The notes below the pieces were generated by a model. The model saw nothing but the letters and a program-made list of their open reading frames with translations, made no database searches and was not told the DNA's origin. A program made the translations under genes and the position numbers. A stretch of DNA of 64,000 bases from Siphonodentalium dalli (taxonomy: Eukaryota > Mollusca > Scaphopoda > Gadilida > Siphonodentaliidae). Positions 12,406-22,489 of this stretch are shown here, one piece after another (within the stretch, counting starts at the first letter, position 1; every line of letters starts with the position of its first letter). The stretch covers positions 217,786,151-217,850,150 of the forward strand of contig CP136065.1 in assembly GCA_032622095.1 (NCBI GenBank), in the 5' to 3' direction.

Positions 12406-12792
12406 ATGTACTGTTCTATATACTACCAGCTAAGCAGGGGCAGCATTCTGTGTGAATGCACATACATCATCGAACATGTTATCGTGATGACAGAAGGTCA
12501 GCTAAAAGTGGGATACAATCTCAGATCACCATGGGAGGCAACTGGTAAGAATGTACTGTGCTTCTGCGCCGACGTACTCACGGCAGACGTCCTTCTGCTG
12601 GATGAGACACCCATACCTAGAACAATAGAAGTTCCTATTTTCAGAACGAACTATAGATTTAAATGTAGTCAGTGTTCCAGGCATATACACAGCACGACAC
12701 GGGTGTGTAATGGGTTTGTTGTTACGACAATATTATCAGCGCGGAAGGATAGAACTATAGGCGCAGCTTTGAGTTTTATCTTTCCGCGATGA
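12406..12792 (+). CDS. Candidate ORF, 128 codons, no known family
   Basis: The ORF opens with ATG at 12406, has an internal ATG at 12487, and ends TGA at 12790-12792. Composition is richer in G and C than the surroundings. From the internal ATG the product starts MTEGQLKVGY and later contains a cysteine group, FKCSQC, followed by a further Cys at RVCNGF. I recognise no family. A following ATG (12789) overlaps the stop as ATGA and opens 62 more codons; a GTAAGT that could act as a donor occurs near 12869. Against a real gene: the 3' part (12708-12830) is partly an imperfect inverted repeat (ATGGGTTTGTTG with CGACAAACCCAT; GCGGAAGGATA with TATCTTTCCGC). It could be a decayed mobile-element ORF or chance. 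Confidence 0.2.
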   Translation: MYCSIYYQLSRGSILCECTYIIEHVIVMTEGQLKVGYNLRSPWEATGKNVLCFCADVLTADVLLLDETPIPRTIEVPIFRTNYRFKCSQCSRHIHSTTRVCNGFVVTTILSARKDRTIGAALSFIFPR

Positions 12793-13329
12793 CAACACTG
12801 CATATCGACAAACCCATCGACATACTTGTCGTTCTGTATTTATTAGACGCCACCAGTCCTAGAATCAGTAAGTTAAAAAGACTTATACAAGATTTTTTTT
12901 TCAGGCAGATACAGGGCTTGTTTTGTCTTGTGTGGAGATGCTTTTATTTTATAGTTCTAGTTTCAGGGTTGATGTGACCGTCATTAACGTAGTGTGACGT
13001 CAGCGAAATGTGTATGCCACACGTGTGTCATACGGATTTGTTAATATGGCACAGCAGAAACTTTGTAATTCCAGGAACCGGCGTGTAAAACATTGATTGG
13101 CATAAAGTGGTCATCACCAGTATTAAAGATATTCTCTTCGGCATACCGCAAGATAGCGATACCTTGAATGTGCGATTGTTCGAGAGAGTACAATCATTTA
13201 TCATATCCACAGACCGATGTTAGTAATCGGTATTCTCATCGATGTGAGACTGCGCTCACTGCCATAACCACAACTACAACCTGTACGTTTTGATTAGGCG
13301 ACGGTGCCCCTGAGTATACAGGTATCTGC
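12793..13329. other. No confident gene
   Basis: After the candidate ORF there is an open stretch on the plus strand at about 13089-13223 reading NIDWHKVVITSIKDILFG and onward, closed by stops on both sides and with no start codon. It may be a fragment of the same decayed sequence. Nothing else is recognised. Confidence 0.35.
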
Positions 13330-13677
13330 CAGGGATGGGTCCATTACATTGCAAAGTAATGCATTACCATTACTTGACTTTTTTTGCATTACCATTACAT
13401 TACCATTATATGGAAAACTCAATGTAATGCATTACCATTACCATTACATGGAAAACTCAATGTAATGCGTTACCATTACCATTACATGGAAAACTCAATG
13501 TAATGCATTACCATTACCATTACATGGAAAACTCAATGTAATGCGTTACCATTACCATTACATGGAAAACTCAATGTAATGCATTACCATTACCATTACA
13601 TGGAAAACTCAATGTAATGCGTTACCATTACAATTACTTTGAAAAGTAATGCATTCCCATTACCATTACATTTGATG
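13330..13677. repeat. 38-bp tandem array, possibly at a hAT-like terminus
   Basis: Six full units (core CATGGAAAACTCAATGTAAT then GCATTACCATTACCATTA) repeat every 38 bp from about 13370. One position alternates strictly between GCATT and GCGTT along the array, so the true period is 76 bp. The array is preceded by CAGGGATGGG at 13331, a sequence of the kind found at hAT element ends. The matching right end CCCATCCCTG is not visible, so the hAT assignment is tentative. Confidence 0.85.
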
Positions 13678-14379
13678 ATGGACTTATTGAGTAAATAAAA
13701 CAATTTTTTTTATGAACTTTATTTGATATCAAAATAAAATGAGCACATAAAATAAACACATAACGAAAATGAACAACAATAACACAATCACAAGCAATAT
13801 TACACTATGTGCAGAGTCATTTAGATGTGGCTGTTACACTTGACCATCATGAGGCGTTCGAAAGTTTCGTCCTTCATTCTACATCTGTCTGCCCGATCAC
13901 ATGGGACACCGTCCGTCCCCCATAAAAATAACGAAACTAAACTCTATTCAAATTCCTTTCTACACCATCCATCGATTTTAATTCCTAAGCAGCTGAACGC
14001 CAGGGGAGAGGAGCCTCTGTACATTTGGTAACTTGTGCTCCGATCCCCTGTGCACCCTGTGTATAACATTGTGTGCTATTTAAAAAATATACCATGTATA
14101 TGTGGGTCACAATAGATATTGATGGAACTCAATTTACTTTTTATTAAGATTCCAATGTACAAGCTGATACAATATGATGGGAAGAATGAACAAACTAATA
14201 AAATGTGATGGGAAGAATAATTGCCTCATCGAAGACAGTATCTTGTTTGATATTGGATGTTATATCCACTTAAAATTTCGTTGTTTTCGAGAACACCAAT
14301 TATTATTTTATGTTCATTTTTCAATAACAAAATGACTTTATGTTGGTATATATAGGACTCGTGTATATGTCACACTTGG
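13678..14379. other. No gene recognised
   Basis: AT-rich. A 68-codon plus-strand ORF (13825-14031) has no recognisable domain or neighbouring splice structure, and I do not call it. Confidence 0.45.
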
Positions 14380-14383
14380 TTGT

Positions 14384-14494
14384 GTGCATGTGGGGGGCTG
14401 GGTGGGTATGTGTGCGCGTGGGTACGTGAGGGTGCGTGTGTGTGTGGGGGGGGTGTGTGTCTGTGTGTGTGTGTCTGTGTGTGCGCGCGTGAAA
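14384..14494. repeat. GT-rich low-complexity tract
   Basis: Degenerate (TG)n/(GTGC)n with G runs, GTGTGTGTGTGGGGGGGG-like in the centre. ORFs through it are compositional. Confidence 0.9.
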
Positions 14495-14635
14495 TTATCT
14501 CAGCAAAACAACACAAAACAACATGTTTTTGTTTTCATGTGGAAAATGTCCAACAATTTGTATAATTTAGTGTTGTATAACAATGAAACATCGTTTATGC
14601 ATGTAGACTACAAGATGAAGGGGGTCACTCGCTCT

Positions 14636-14726
14636 CCAGCTTCCTCTCTCTCTCGCTCTCTCTCTCCCTCCCTCTCTCTCTCGCTCTCCCTCTCTCTCTA
14701 TCTCTCTCACGCTCGCGCGCACACGC
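14636..14726. repeat. (CT)n low-complexity tract
   Basis: CTCTCTCTCTCG-type dinucleotide repeat, ending in a short CGCGCGCACACGC run. It is separated by about 140 bp from the GT-rich tract. Confidence 0.95.
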
Positions 14727-14935
14727 TACATTGCATATATATATATGTCTATACTATAATTATTTCGTGTTCGTGGTTTTAAATTAATTTCTAAATCAAT
14801 TTACAATTGAAAAGATGTGTTTCCATTCATTCTAGAACGTGTTCATTTTATCGCGCTGAAGTGCTATATATCTGCCTGTGTAATATCTTCTATTGATATT
14901 CTGGAAAAAACGACTTGATGGTCAATTGATCTGGA

Positions 14936-15324
14936 TTAACCCTTTACCCAACACACCGGCCAAAACCGGCCAAATAAAGCTTCAACAGCCTAAAATATCT
15001 TCGGTCTGTCTCAATAGAACCATACAAATATGGATATCATTGGAACCGGCTCCTTGACCACATTGTGATAGTTATAGTTATGCCCTGTGCCAATGCATTC
15101 TCTTATATATGCGAGTCGACCATAGGTCGCCTCGCATATATAAGAGAATGCATTGGCCTAAAAAAAATCTTTTTTACCATTTTTTCTTACATTCTTTAAC
15201 AATTTTATCATTTTTAATGTGTTAAGCCAATGCATTCTTTTATATATGCGAGGCGACCTATGGTCGACTCGCATATATAAGAGAATGCATTGGCACAGGG
15301 CCCTTCTGTTGTGTAAAGGGTTAA
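14936..15324 (+). mobile_element. A1 palindrome MITE, full length, TTAA-flanked
   Basis: TTAA at 14936-14939 and 15321-15324 flank inverted ends CCCTTTACCCAACA and TGTTGTGTAAAGGG. After a roughly 140-bp left flank (GGCCAAAACCGGCC; TCGGTCTGTCTCAATAGAAC) come two near-perfect palindromes of about 68 bp (about 15089-15157 and 15228-15295), each built on CCAATGCATTCTCTTATATA and GCGAGTCGACC. The second is the reverse complement of the first, with an AT-rich linker between them. Copies are at 17009, 30676, 33477 and 36044. The TTAA target and CCC start resemble piggyBac-type ends. It is non-coding. Confidence 0.92.
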
Positions 15325-15602
15325 CTATGGAGTTATACACAAATAACATATAATCATAATGTCCAACAGTTGGCTTCGTTCAAAGTAGTTTGAAATCGAA
15401 AATTCAACGTTAGACATATTCTGTTGTGTCCAAGCCTTGTGATGTAGAAGGAAATCAATAATAAATCAAGAATTGTTTGTTGTTTCCACATAGCAATCTA
15501 GCGGAGCTACCAACATCTTTTGTTCTTCTTTTGCAACATTTATTTCTAATTTAAATTCATCGCTTTCACAATCATTGTTCAATATTCTGCCCTTGTGCTC
15601 AG
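15325..15602. other. Non-coding; possible splice acceptor at its right edge
   Basis: AT-rich. The last 35 bp are pyrimidine-rich and end TGCCCTTGTGCTCAG, a plausible 3' splice acceptor directly before the open frame that follows. Confidence 0.35.
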
Positions 15603-15962
15603 GTGACTCTGACTGAACACCTTCAATGCTTTAGCATGTCTTACGGGAATTGGGAACACTACACACACGCAAACACATCATTGGTAGAACTCCCACAACC
15701 AGTGACCATCAGTGCGCGTACTCGGAATTATGCTGAGTTAATCGCGAGAGTCAAAGCGACACTGGCAGTATTCCAATACGGTGATGTAAAGGACAGAGAA
15801 ACAACCGCTTGTAATGATTGTTTCTTTGACAGTTGTAATTTAAGAATTCTGTCAGTGATAGAACTGTTCGTCTGGAGTTGCTTCGGCTTTCGTCCATGTG
15901 AACTATCATTGGAACATGACATAAATTGTTATCCCATGCGTCCAAATATTTACAACATTTGA
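15603..15962 (+). CDS. Candidate terminal exon, 119 codons, unknown product
   Basis: An open frame runs from the AG of a good-looking acceptor (CCCTTGTGCTCAG, ending 15602) to a TGA at 15960-15962. The conceptual product begins VTLTEHLQCF, has no transmembrane segment or domain I recognise, and contains a loose cysteine group (ACNDCFFDSC). No upstream exon was identified. Two ORFs of 64-78 codons overlap it on the opposite strand, which lowers confidence. It could equally be chance. Confidence 0.2.
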   Translation: MTLTEHLQCFSMSYGNWEHYTHANTSLVELPQPVTISARTRNYAELIARVKATLAVFQYGDVKDRETTACNDCFFDSCNLRILSVIELFVWSCFGFRPCELSLEHDINCYPMRPNIYNI

Positions 15963-16305
15963 CATTCGCACGCAAAGTGCAGTTCAATCGACTCGTAATG
16001 TGCTGTCCTCAAAATTGAAATAGCAACTTCGCACTTTATTTAATAGATCGATAGAAACACGATATAATCAATTTGCAGACTGTATATACGTTCTTTTTAG
16101 TCTATTTAGTCTATTTACTAGATACAAGTTATGAGACTACATACCACGAAGCTTTGACAAGACAATAAAAACATACTGTGAAAAAAGCAATGATATTAGT
16201 TAACATCAAATAGAAAAATAAATTAGGTTAAATCATCAATGATGAAACATAAAAAGGTGATACTACATTTAAATGGCAGGTCACAAGCCTGAGTTTAGTG
16301 TGCCT
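15963..16305. other. No gene recognised
   Basis: AT-rich DNA between the candidate exon and an F-family repeat. Nothing specific seen. Confidence 0.5.
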
Positions 16306-16545
16306 GACATTTGCAGAATGAGCTTCACAGAGGGTGAATTTAGTGATGCTATCCTACACAGCAGGCTAGCATCACCAAATTCACCTTAAGGGACATGATT
16401 CTGCATGGCCTCATCTGCTATGGGAGATATAGACTCATATTAAGTTCCCAAATAGTGAATATTTTGATGTACACCCATTGGGAACCTTGATTATGCAATG
16501 TGTTGTCTGCCAATTTGGGAATATAGAGAAACTAAACTAAAAAAG
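16306..16545 (+). mobile_element. F-family element, truncated
   Basis: Starts TGTGCCTGACATTTGCAGAA and aligns with the complete element at 47045-47394. It keeps the internal hairpin GGTGAATTTAGTGATGCTA / TAGCATCACCAAATTCACC and a second hairpin around GTTCCCAAATAGTG, and runs to GAGAAACTAAACTAAAAAAG. The right TIR is missing. Confidence 0.8.
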
Positions 16546-17008
16546 AAATAGAATCTTTTTTCAGCACATACGTGATACAAGCGCTCTTTGGCATATCATA
16601 CCACCAAAGAAGCCAATAAGAAACGCTCTTTCATGTTCCATGTCGAAGGGCCCTTTTGATATACGTCCGTTCGTCGTTTTTGTGGTCTGTCCGTCAGTTA
16701 ATATTTTATTTCCGACCGATAACTCCAGTTTGGATTATTTGATAAATAATGTTAGCATGTGTATTTCTCAGCCACAAATACAGACCACGTTCGAATTTTG
16801 ATTCAGTCCAATTATTTTTACATTAGTGAAGGCTCCTGGTCTGGTTTGTTTGCACAAAATATATTCTCATTTTTACTTAACATCGCGATAGAATGGTTGA
16901 TTTTCTCAGTAAGGTGATCTGGTTCGTGGTTATTTCCCGCGATGTTGATACTTCTAGTAGAAGAATATCAGGTTTGTCTTTTTGCGAAGAAACATCAATA
17001 CATTATAC
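16546..17008. other. Repeat fragments only
   Basis: Positions 16570-16660 carry short blocks reminiscent of the B family (AGCGCTCTTTGGCATATCA, TTCCATGTCG). Positions 16690-16800 resemble the degenerate repeat at 2880-3290 (TCCGTCAGTTAATATT, CGATAACTCCAGTTTGGA). No gene. Confidence 0.45.
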
Positions 17009-17336
17009 ACCTTCGGTCTGTCTCAATAGAACCATACAAATATGGATATCATTGGAACCGGATCCTTGACCACATTGTGATAGTTACAGTTATGCCCTGT
17101 GCCAATGCATTCTCTTATATATGCGAGTCGACTATAGGTCGCCTCGCATATATAAGAGAATGCATTGGCCTAAACAAAATCTTTTTTTAACACTTTTTAC
17201 CATTTTTTCTTACATTCTTTAACAATTTTATAATTTTTAATGTGTTAAGCCAATGCATTCTCTTATATATGCGAGGCGACCTATGGTAGACTCGCATATA
17301 TAAGAGAATGCATTGGCACAGTGCCCTTCTGTTGGG
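17009..17336 (+). mobile_element. A1 palindrome MITE, both ends lost
   Basis: Starts within the left flank (CTTCGGTCTGTCTCAATAG) and retains both long palindromes (about 17101-17169 and 17250-17318). It stops at CCCTTCTGTTGGGTGTC without the final AAAGGGTTAA, so both terminal TTAA sites are missing. The rest matches 14936-15324 closely. Confidence 0.9.
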
Positions 17337-17825
17337 TGTCGACGTTGATATACCAAGGTGCTATATAAAAAGCGGCAATGATACGCCTCGTTCTCTTGAA
17401 TATTGTAATAAATGTACATGAAATCTGTGAAAAGCATGCGAAGTCAGAAGCAGTCTGAAAAACGGTGAAATTGTGCATTCCTTTATATTGAGGAAACTTT
17501 TCTCCCATAAAGTATCATATAAATAACTTAAGACAATTTTAAATAATTGTTGCCACAACTGGATACACAATGTATGGTATGTTGAATTTCGTCAGCGACA
17601 TCAGTCTGCGAAAGTCCTTCTCCGACTTTTGAAAAACTTCTAGAAAAACCTGCCATATTGTGCTATTTACACATGTTGACGGTTTACGTTTCAAGTTCCA
17701 GTGTTAGCATAAATGGCAAAATTTAGTTAATTCCCCACTAAAATATACCTTTGATTGTCCAGAACTGACCCGAAAAATAGCTGACATGAGCTTGCAAACT
17801 TAAAACATAAACAATTATTCCACGC
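17337..17825. other. No gene recognised
   Basis: AT-rich sequence with overlapping minus-strand ORFs of 66-75 codons, all without recognisable features. Confidence 0.45.
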
Positions 17826-17945
17826 GATTAGCTGCGGACACACGTACCACAGTAGCGTGGTAGAGTAGGTGTGACAATTTATTATGGTGGAGTTTGGTGA
17901 CAATTCGTCGTCATAATGTTGTGCCATAGCTAGCCATGTTGCCCG
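17826..17945 (+). repeat. Solo K-family terminal repeat
   Basis: About 115 bp (GCTGCGGACACACGTACCAC ... GTGTGACAATTTATTATGG ... CATAGCTAGCCATG) matching the termini of the element at 18068-18966. It stands alone about 250 bp upstream of that element, in the same orientation as its left end. Confidence 0.8.
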
Positions 17946-18067
17946 CTGAGGTTCTGCACAATGAGTAGACTGGACCAATAAACCCATTGCGTTTCACCAA
18001 GGTTGATCTCTACTCATTACGTTTTGCTACAATGTATTCTCTACGATATAAATAATTGCACTACCGA

Positions 18068-18966
18068 TCGTCCAGAATGGCTGCGGACACACGTATCACA
18101 GTAGCGATGGCATAGTAGGTGTGACAATTTATTATGGTGGAGTTTGGTGACAATTGGTCATCATAGTTAACATGTCATAGCGGGTCCTACTAAAAGCCGA
18201 CCGCACCCGACCGCACCCGAACGCACCGCCCCAGGGGTCCGAGCGTGATGGGGTTTGCACTATCGTGCAGAGTAGACCTGAATGTACCAAAGTCCCAATC
18301 CCCAAGTCGATTGCTCGAGCGGACACGGCACTGTTAACCCCATAACTTGCGGCCGGTTCCGCCATGTAGGCAAAATCCAAAAAGGCACCGACCGCACCGA
18401 CCATGGATGCCTGACCACGGAAATGGACATTATATCATGCAGTGAATATCCCTATGCATCCATGGGCGATCGGACAAGCCGCCAGCTGCAGCGGAAGTGA
18501 ACAAATTAACCCATACGCTGCTGCCGAATTCGCTATGAATGTACGCAAAAACGCCGAAAATAACACCCGCCGACCGCACCGCCCTAGGGGTCCGAGCGTG
18601 ATGGGGTTTGAACTATCGTGCAGAATTGGCATGAATGTACTAAAGTTCCAATCCCCAAGGCGACCATTAGTTCTACGCATAAGTCCGCTAACATTACCAT
18701 GTGGGCCTTTGAAGCTGTGTCTGGACTGTTGGAGGAAATACAGCTGAGGGACAGTAGCTGGTATAAACAGAGCGAACTATACAAGGACCAAAACAAGAAT
18801 TAGGCTGATTATAACGAACTTTGGTAGACTATGCAGCGGGCGACATGGCTAGCTATGTCATATTAATTATGACGACCAATGTCACCAATCTCCACCATAA
18901 TAAATTGTCACACCTACTATGTCATCGCTACTGTGGTACATGTGTCCGCAGCCATTCCTGGTTTCA
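18068..18966. mobile_element. K element: long inverted repeats around a duplicated GC-rich core
   Basis: The left end (18077-18182) and right end (18840-18962) are inverted copies of a roughly 110-bp sequence beginning GGCTGCGGACACACGT. The interior is unusually GC-rich and contains a direct duplication: 18233-18307 and 18587-18663 share GGGGTCCGAGCGTGATGGGG, CTATCGTGCAG and CAATCCCCAAG. CCGACCGCACC motifs occur before each copy. ORFs of 61-101 codons cross the core in several frames with no known domain. I infer a non-autonomous DNA element of unknown superfamily. Confidence 0.7.
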
Positions 18967-19085
18967 TCATAATGCCCCGCGTGCGTGTGTCGATATCAAC
19001 CAAACATTATATAATTAAAGTGCTAAACATACGTGCACTGTCTCAGGAATATCTTGTGATAATTATTTAAATTTGGCTAAACTTA

Positions 19086-20137
19086 GGGTGCATTTACACT
19101 GATATAGAACTGTACACAAATCTGTATGAAGTCACGTGTCGCGCATTACTGTGATCACAATATGATTACTAATAGTGAACGCGCGCTGATCAGTATTCTG
19201 GTAATTGACAATTCACTACGAGTCGTTTCAGTTTAGGCCAGACATAAAAATGGATCCAACATCAGCAGACAACAGCGATTTGGTATGTACCGCATGTATA
19301 GAGAGCACACATATAGCTTTAGATGGAGATTCCACCAATATTTAGGATTTCAGGTGATCAACTATATATATATAGGTCTCCTGTTTGACACCATCTGGGC
19401 GGTGGCCATTTTGGATCTGTATGGAATGGGTATCCACCCTACAACACCCTTTATTTGACCAAATGTAGTAACATTTCCAACTGATGACAATTCCAATGAC
19501 AATGTTGACCAAATGTAGGACAATATTGTTGTATTAAATTAACTAGCAGTTTTTGACTGGCCACGGGGAGGGATCAGGACACAATCAGGCTTTCCAAGTG
19601 TCTGAAATTTCCAACCTGACCCCCGCCCCCATGATAAGGTTGGAAAATTTCCAGCTGATGGCCATTCCAGCCCAAAATTTTGATAAAAAGTAGGAGATTA
19701 TGCAAATATTGGTCCGAAAACAATAACCCCCCCCCCCCCCCCCCCCCCCCAATAAAATGTTTGAAAATCAAACTACAAGATCATTTTCAACCTATTGTTG
19801 GTTTGGAAATTACAGCTAATGTCGTGTCAGGTATTAAATTTCCAACTGTTGAAAATTTTGACCAAAGTTGCCACGTCCCTGTCCGTGTTCAATATTCGAA
19901 ATACACGGGTTGAAATGACAACGAAAACTAAAACACATTCGCCAAGCCCGAGTAACAATTAATCAAAACAGATTTGCCTGTCGCAGTGCTTCGGCGTTGA
20001 CCGTGACGTATAGCGGACACGATTTTTGCTCACACGAACTAATACCGTTTTCTTTCTGTGTGCATTTCTATATTAACCCGTTTACACTAGTCTGCGTGTA
20101 GATCTGTGTGCAGTTCTATAGCAATGTAAATGCACCC
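19086..20137. mobile_element. Harbinger-like deletion derivative with TTA target duplication
   Basis: The ends are inverted repeats of about 45 bp: GGGTGCATTTACACTG at 19086 and GTAAATGCACCC ending 20137, with the block ATAGAACTGTACACAAATCT conserved inward. TTA flanks both sides (19083-19085, 20138-20140). A 3-bp TWA duplication with GGG-type ends is characteristic of the PIF/Harbinger superfamily. The interior holds a 25-bp C run (about 19726-19750) and loose TTTCCAACTGATG repeats. No transposase ORF remains except a possible first-exon stub at 19250. Confidence 0.72.
19250..19282 (+). pseudogene. Possible transposon first-exon stub
   Basis: An ATG followed by ten codons (MDPTSADNSDL) runs directly into GTATGT at 19283, a usable splice donor. 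It lies about 165 bp inside the left end of the Harbinger-like element, where an autonomous parent would be expected to start a protein. I infer that the deletion derivative kept the first coding exon. Too short to prove coding. Confidence 0.3.
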
Positions 20138-20140
20138 TTA

Positions 20141-20608
20141 AAGACTGTGTTGCTGTCAACTGGGGATTCGGAAAGAAGTTTCTGATATAAAATGTGATAT
20201 TGTAAACGATTATTACATGGGGTGATTCAATCACATTGGACGTAAATAATGAGGCGTGGAGGCTACGAGGCTGAATCGCGTTAACACGACCGGGGAATTA
20301 TTGTCAAAATCGTCGAAACATTTTAGAGAAATAGGCGATTATTTCATCAATTGTCTCAATCTAGTGATTGATCTGTTGTCTTAAAACCAGTTAAATTGCG
20401 CTCGATCACTCGATCAGTTTGACAAATTATTTCGTCTGTGAATCATGGAATGATACAAGGCGGAAATGCCGGTTACCATGACTGAAGGACTACTTCTTGA
20501 GTCAGCAGAGGCACTAATGGTGCGTCTAATACATTTTGAGGTAAGCGGGCAAGAACTCTGCACAAATGTTTGATGTATCTGTAGGTAGCTCCGTGACGGA
20601 TCCTGTCA
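20141..20608. other. No gene recognised
   Basis: Ordinary AT-rich sequence; no repeat or domain seen. Confidence 0.5.
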
Positions 20609-20770
20609 GCTATGTATACGCTGGTACATATATACGCTGGTATGTATACGGTGGTACATATACGCTGGTATGTATACGGTGGTACATATACGCTGGTATG
20701 TATACAGTGGTATGTATACGCTGGTATGTATACGCTGGTACATATACGCTGGTATGTATACGGTGGTATA
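20609..20770. repeat. Minisatellite of GTATGTATACGCTG / GTACATATACGCTG units
   Basis: About eleven head-to-tail units of 14-16 bp alternate between TATGTATACGCTGG-type and TACATATACGCTGG-type, with GCTG/GGTG/AGTG variants. Local ORFs encode Tyr/Trp/Thr repeats and are artefacts. Confidence 0.92.
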
Positions 20771-21265
20771 CTAAATATTAACAGTAAAAAGTCAATATCT
20801 TCCTTTATTTATATCATCCTAGACAGGCGCCCAAATAGTCACACTAACTCAACTCTCACTGGACCGACATGAGGTATATGAGTGTTTTAATCAAGAGTAT
20901 TATCACTAATTGTTCATCGGTAATTACGTAGTATAGGATTCGACAAAAAGATATATCTGTGAACAACGTTGAAACAAAATAGTTTTCAGCGTATCAAGCA
21001 TAAAGTGTCTTAGCTGGTGAAGTTATTTCCAGCTAGGTCCCATATTTCAGGAATACGATGAACGATAGAAGCTGTCAACTTCTCGATGCGTCCGCATATT
21101 TAGTTATCATTGAAGATAGATTAGGAGTTTTGCTTTTCCAGTCGTCTGAAGACTTTGAGTCCTCATAATGGACATATCTTAGCTTTACTGATCTTATCTA
21201 TACTGAACCAGTGGATCTATATACACACACTGTGATATGAACTCGCGGAATAAACTAGAGTCCAC
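20771..21265. other. No gene recognised
   Basis: AT-rich sequence between the minisatellite and the Penelope-like 5' region. Nothing specific seen. Confidence 0.5.
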
Positions 21266-21780
21266 ATTACAATTTCGGAGGAAGTACATTGTGCTGTTCC
21301 AATATAATGACAGATCGGTTCTATGTCAATATTCGAACCCATGTTCAGACTGATATGCTTCCCAACTCTCGGTGAAAGGGCTTCCTTTTTAAGGATGTCT
21401 CCGTAGCCGAGGTTGCTAGGTCATGGATAAGATAATCACAATCTGGTCTAGACGAGGTTGGCACAGGTTCAAACACCGACATGGGCGAAAATCAGGATTT
21501 TCTGGCTTGATTTGAGTTGAGGCCTTACTTTTAAGGATGTCCCAGTAGCCGAGGTTAGGTCGTGTTACAATCATCGCAGCCTATGCTAGATGTTGGCGCG
21601 GGTTCTAACCCCAATATGGGCGAAAATTGGGACCGATTTTCAAGCTTGATTTGAGCTGAGGGTGCCATTCTGATCGATACATGGCAATTTCAATAAGAAA
21701 TGAGAATGTGTTCACGCTCAGTGAAGCAAGCGCATATGGAGCAAAAAAACACTCATACCAAGTATGTGCCTCCATAGATT
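21266..21780 (+). mobile_element. Penelope-like element 5' region, copy 1
   Basis: This segment is repeated at 22490-23060: ACAATTTCGGAGGAAGTACA head, TATTCGAACCCA, GAAAGGGCTTCCTTTT, GTCTCCGTAGCCG, GGGCGAAAAT and a tail reading GAAGCAAGC. From ATG at 21681 the tail encodes MAISIRNENVFTLSEASAYG. The same reading recurs, with a one-base shift, ahead of the reverse-transcriptase fragment in copy 2. I infer both copies are 5' parts of one Penelope-like retroelement lying in tandem. The head motif appears a third time near 23998. Confidence 0.55.
21391..21660 (+). repeat. Two tandem tRNA-like modules
   Basis: Direct copies at about 21391-21530 and 21535-21660 each contain a Pol III A-box-like GTAGCCGAGGTT and, about 50-60 bp later, a B-box-like GGTTCAAAC or GGTTCTAACCC, then ATGGGCGAAAAT and GATTTGAG. 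A third, partial copy is at 22853-22973. The spacing suits a tRNA-derived SINE head, or internal promoter-like sequence recruited by the retroelement. No full cloverleaf was folded. Confidence 0.4.
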
Positions 21781-21784
21781 ATAA

Positions 21785-21924
21785 GTTACAGGGCGAGTTG
21801 TTGCCGGATACGGTGTCATATGAGGCGAAGTGAGATTAATATCGGGCGAGGCGCTAGCCGAGCCCGATATTAATCTCGCTGAGCCTCATATGTCACCGTA
21901 GCTGGCAACAACGAGCCCTGTAAC
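21785..21924. mobile_element. Foldback palindrome, 140 bp
   Basis: Starts GTTACAGGGCGAGTTGTTGCC and ends GGCAACAACGAGCCCTGTAAC. The inner arms pair through GAGATTAATATCGGGC and GCCCGATATTAATCTC around a short GAGGCGCTAGCC loop. It sits directly after the copy 1 Penelope-like sequence and may truncate it. Confidence 0.88.
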
Positions 21925-22489
21925 GATTTTATCATGTCACCCACATATCATGTTTTCCGTGTGAGAATTTGAATTACTTATACGAAGTTGATTATCTGCC
22001 AGTAAGTAAACAAATTTGTCTATGGCTATTAACTTGTGTAACGTCACAGTGACGCGTCATGGGCGTTGAACGTCAACGCATTGAGTCAAGGGCTAATCAC
22101 CAGAAGCAGGACAACAAACTTGAGTTTGATAGTTAATTTATGAGTGTTTAGAATTTCTCAAATATATCACATGCAGGTTTTGGTATATGGTACTATGTCT
22201 TTAATTTAACAGAACTTGATTTCCGACAGATATCCCTTTTCTTGGTGCCAAAATACACCGAAAATATACCCGAGGCGGCAGAGTTCCATGAAAAACAAAA
22301 TGGCGGACATCGACCCCATATGGGAACCTAGCCCGTCCCATATGGATTCCATATGGGACGGGCTACAAAGACGACGACCCCATGTCTCCTGATATGCTTC
22401 TACCAACGGAGCGTCCTCATTGGTCGATCCAACCAGGTGACATGATAAATGATATATATACGCCAGTACTAGTAATCGTATGGTCACAG
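21925..22489. other. No gene; one small hairpin
   Basis: Contains a near-perfect hairpin at 22331-22366 (TAGCCCGTCCCATATGG / CCATATGGGACGGGCTA). A 119-codon minus-strand ORF spans it (22206-22565) but shows no known domain. Otherwise unremarkable. Confidence 0.45.

Noticed and set aside
17237-17437. ORFs encoding LYMRGD and CANAFSYICESTIGRL-type peptides, recurring at many sites
   Set aside because: These peptides are translations of the A1 palindromes and recur in every A1 and D copy; not a gene family.
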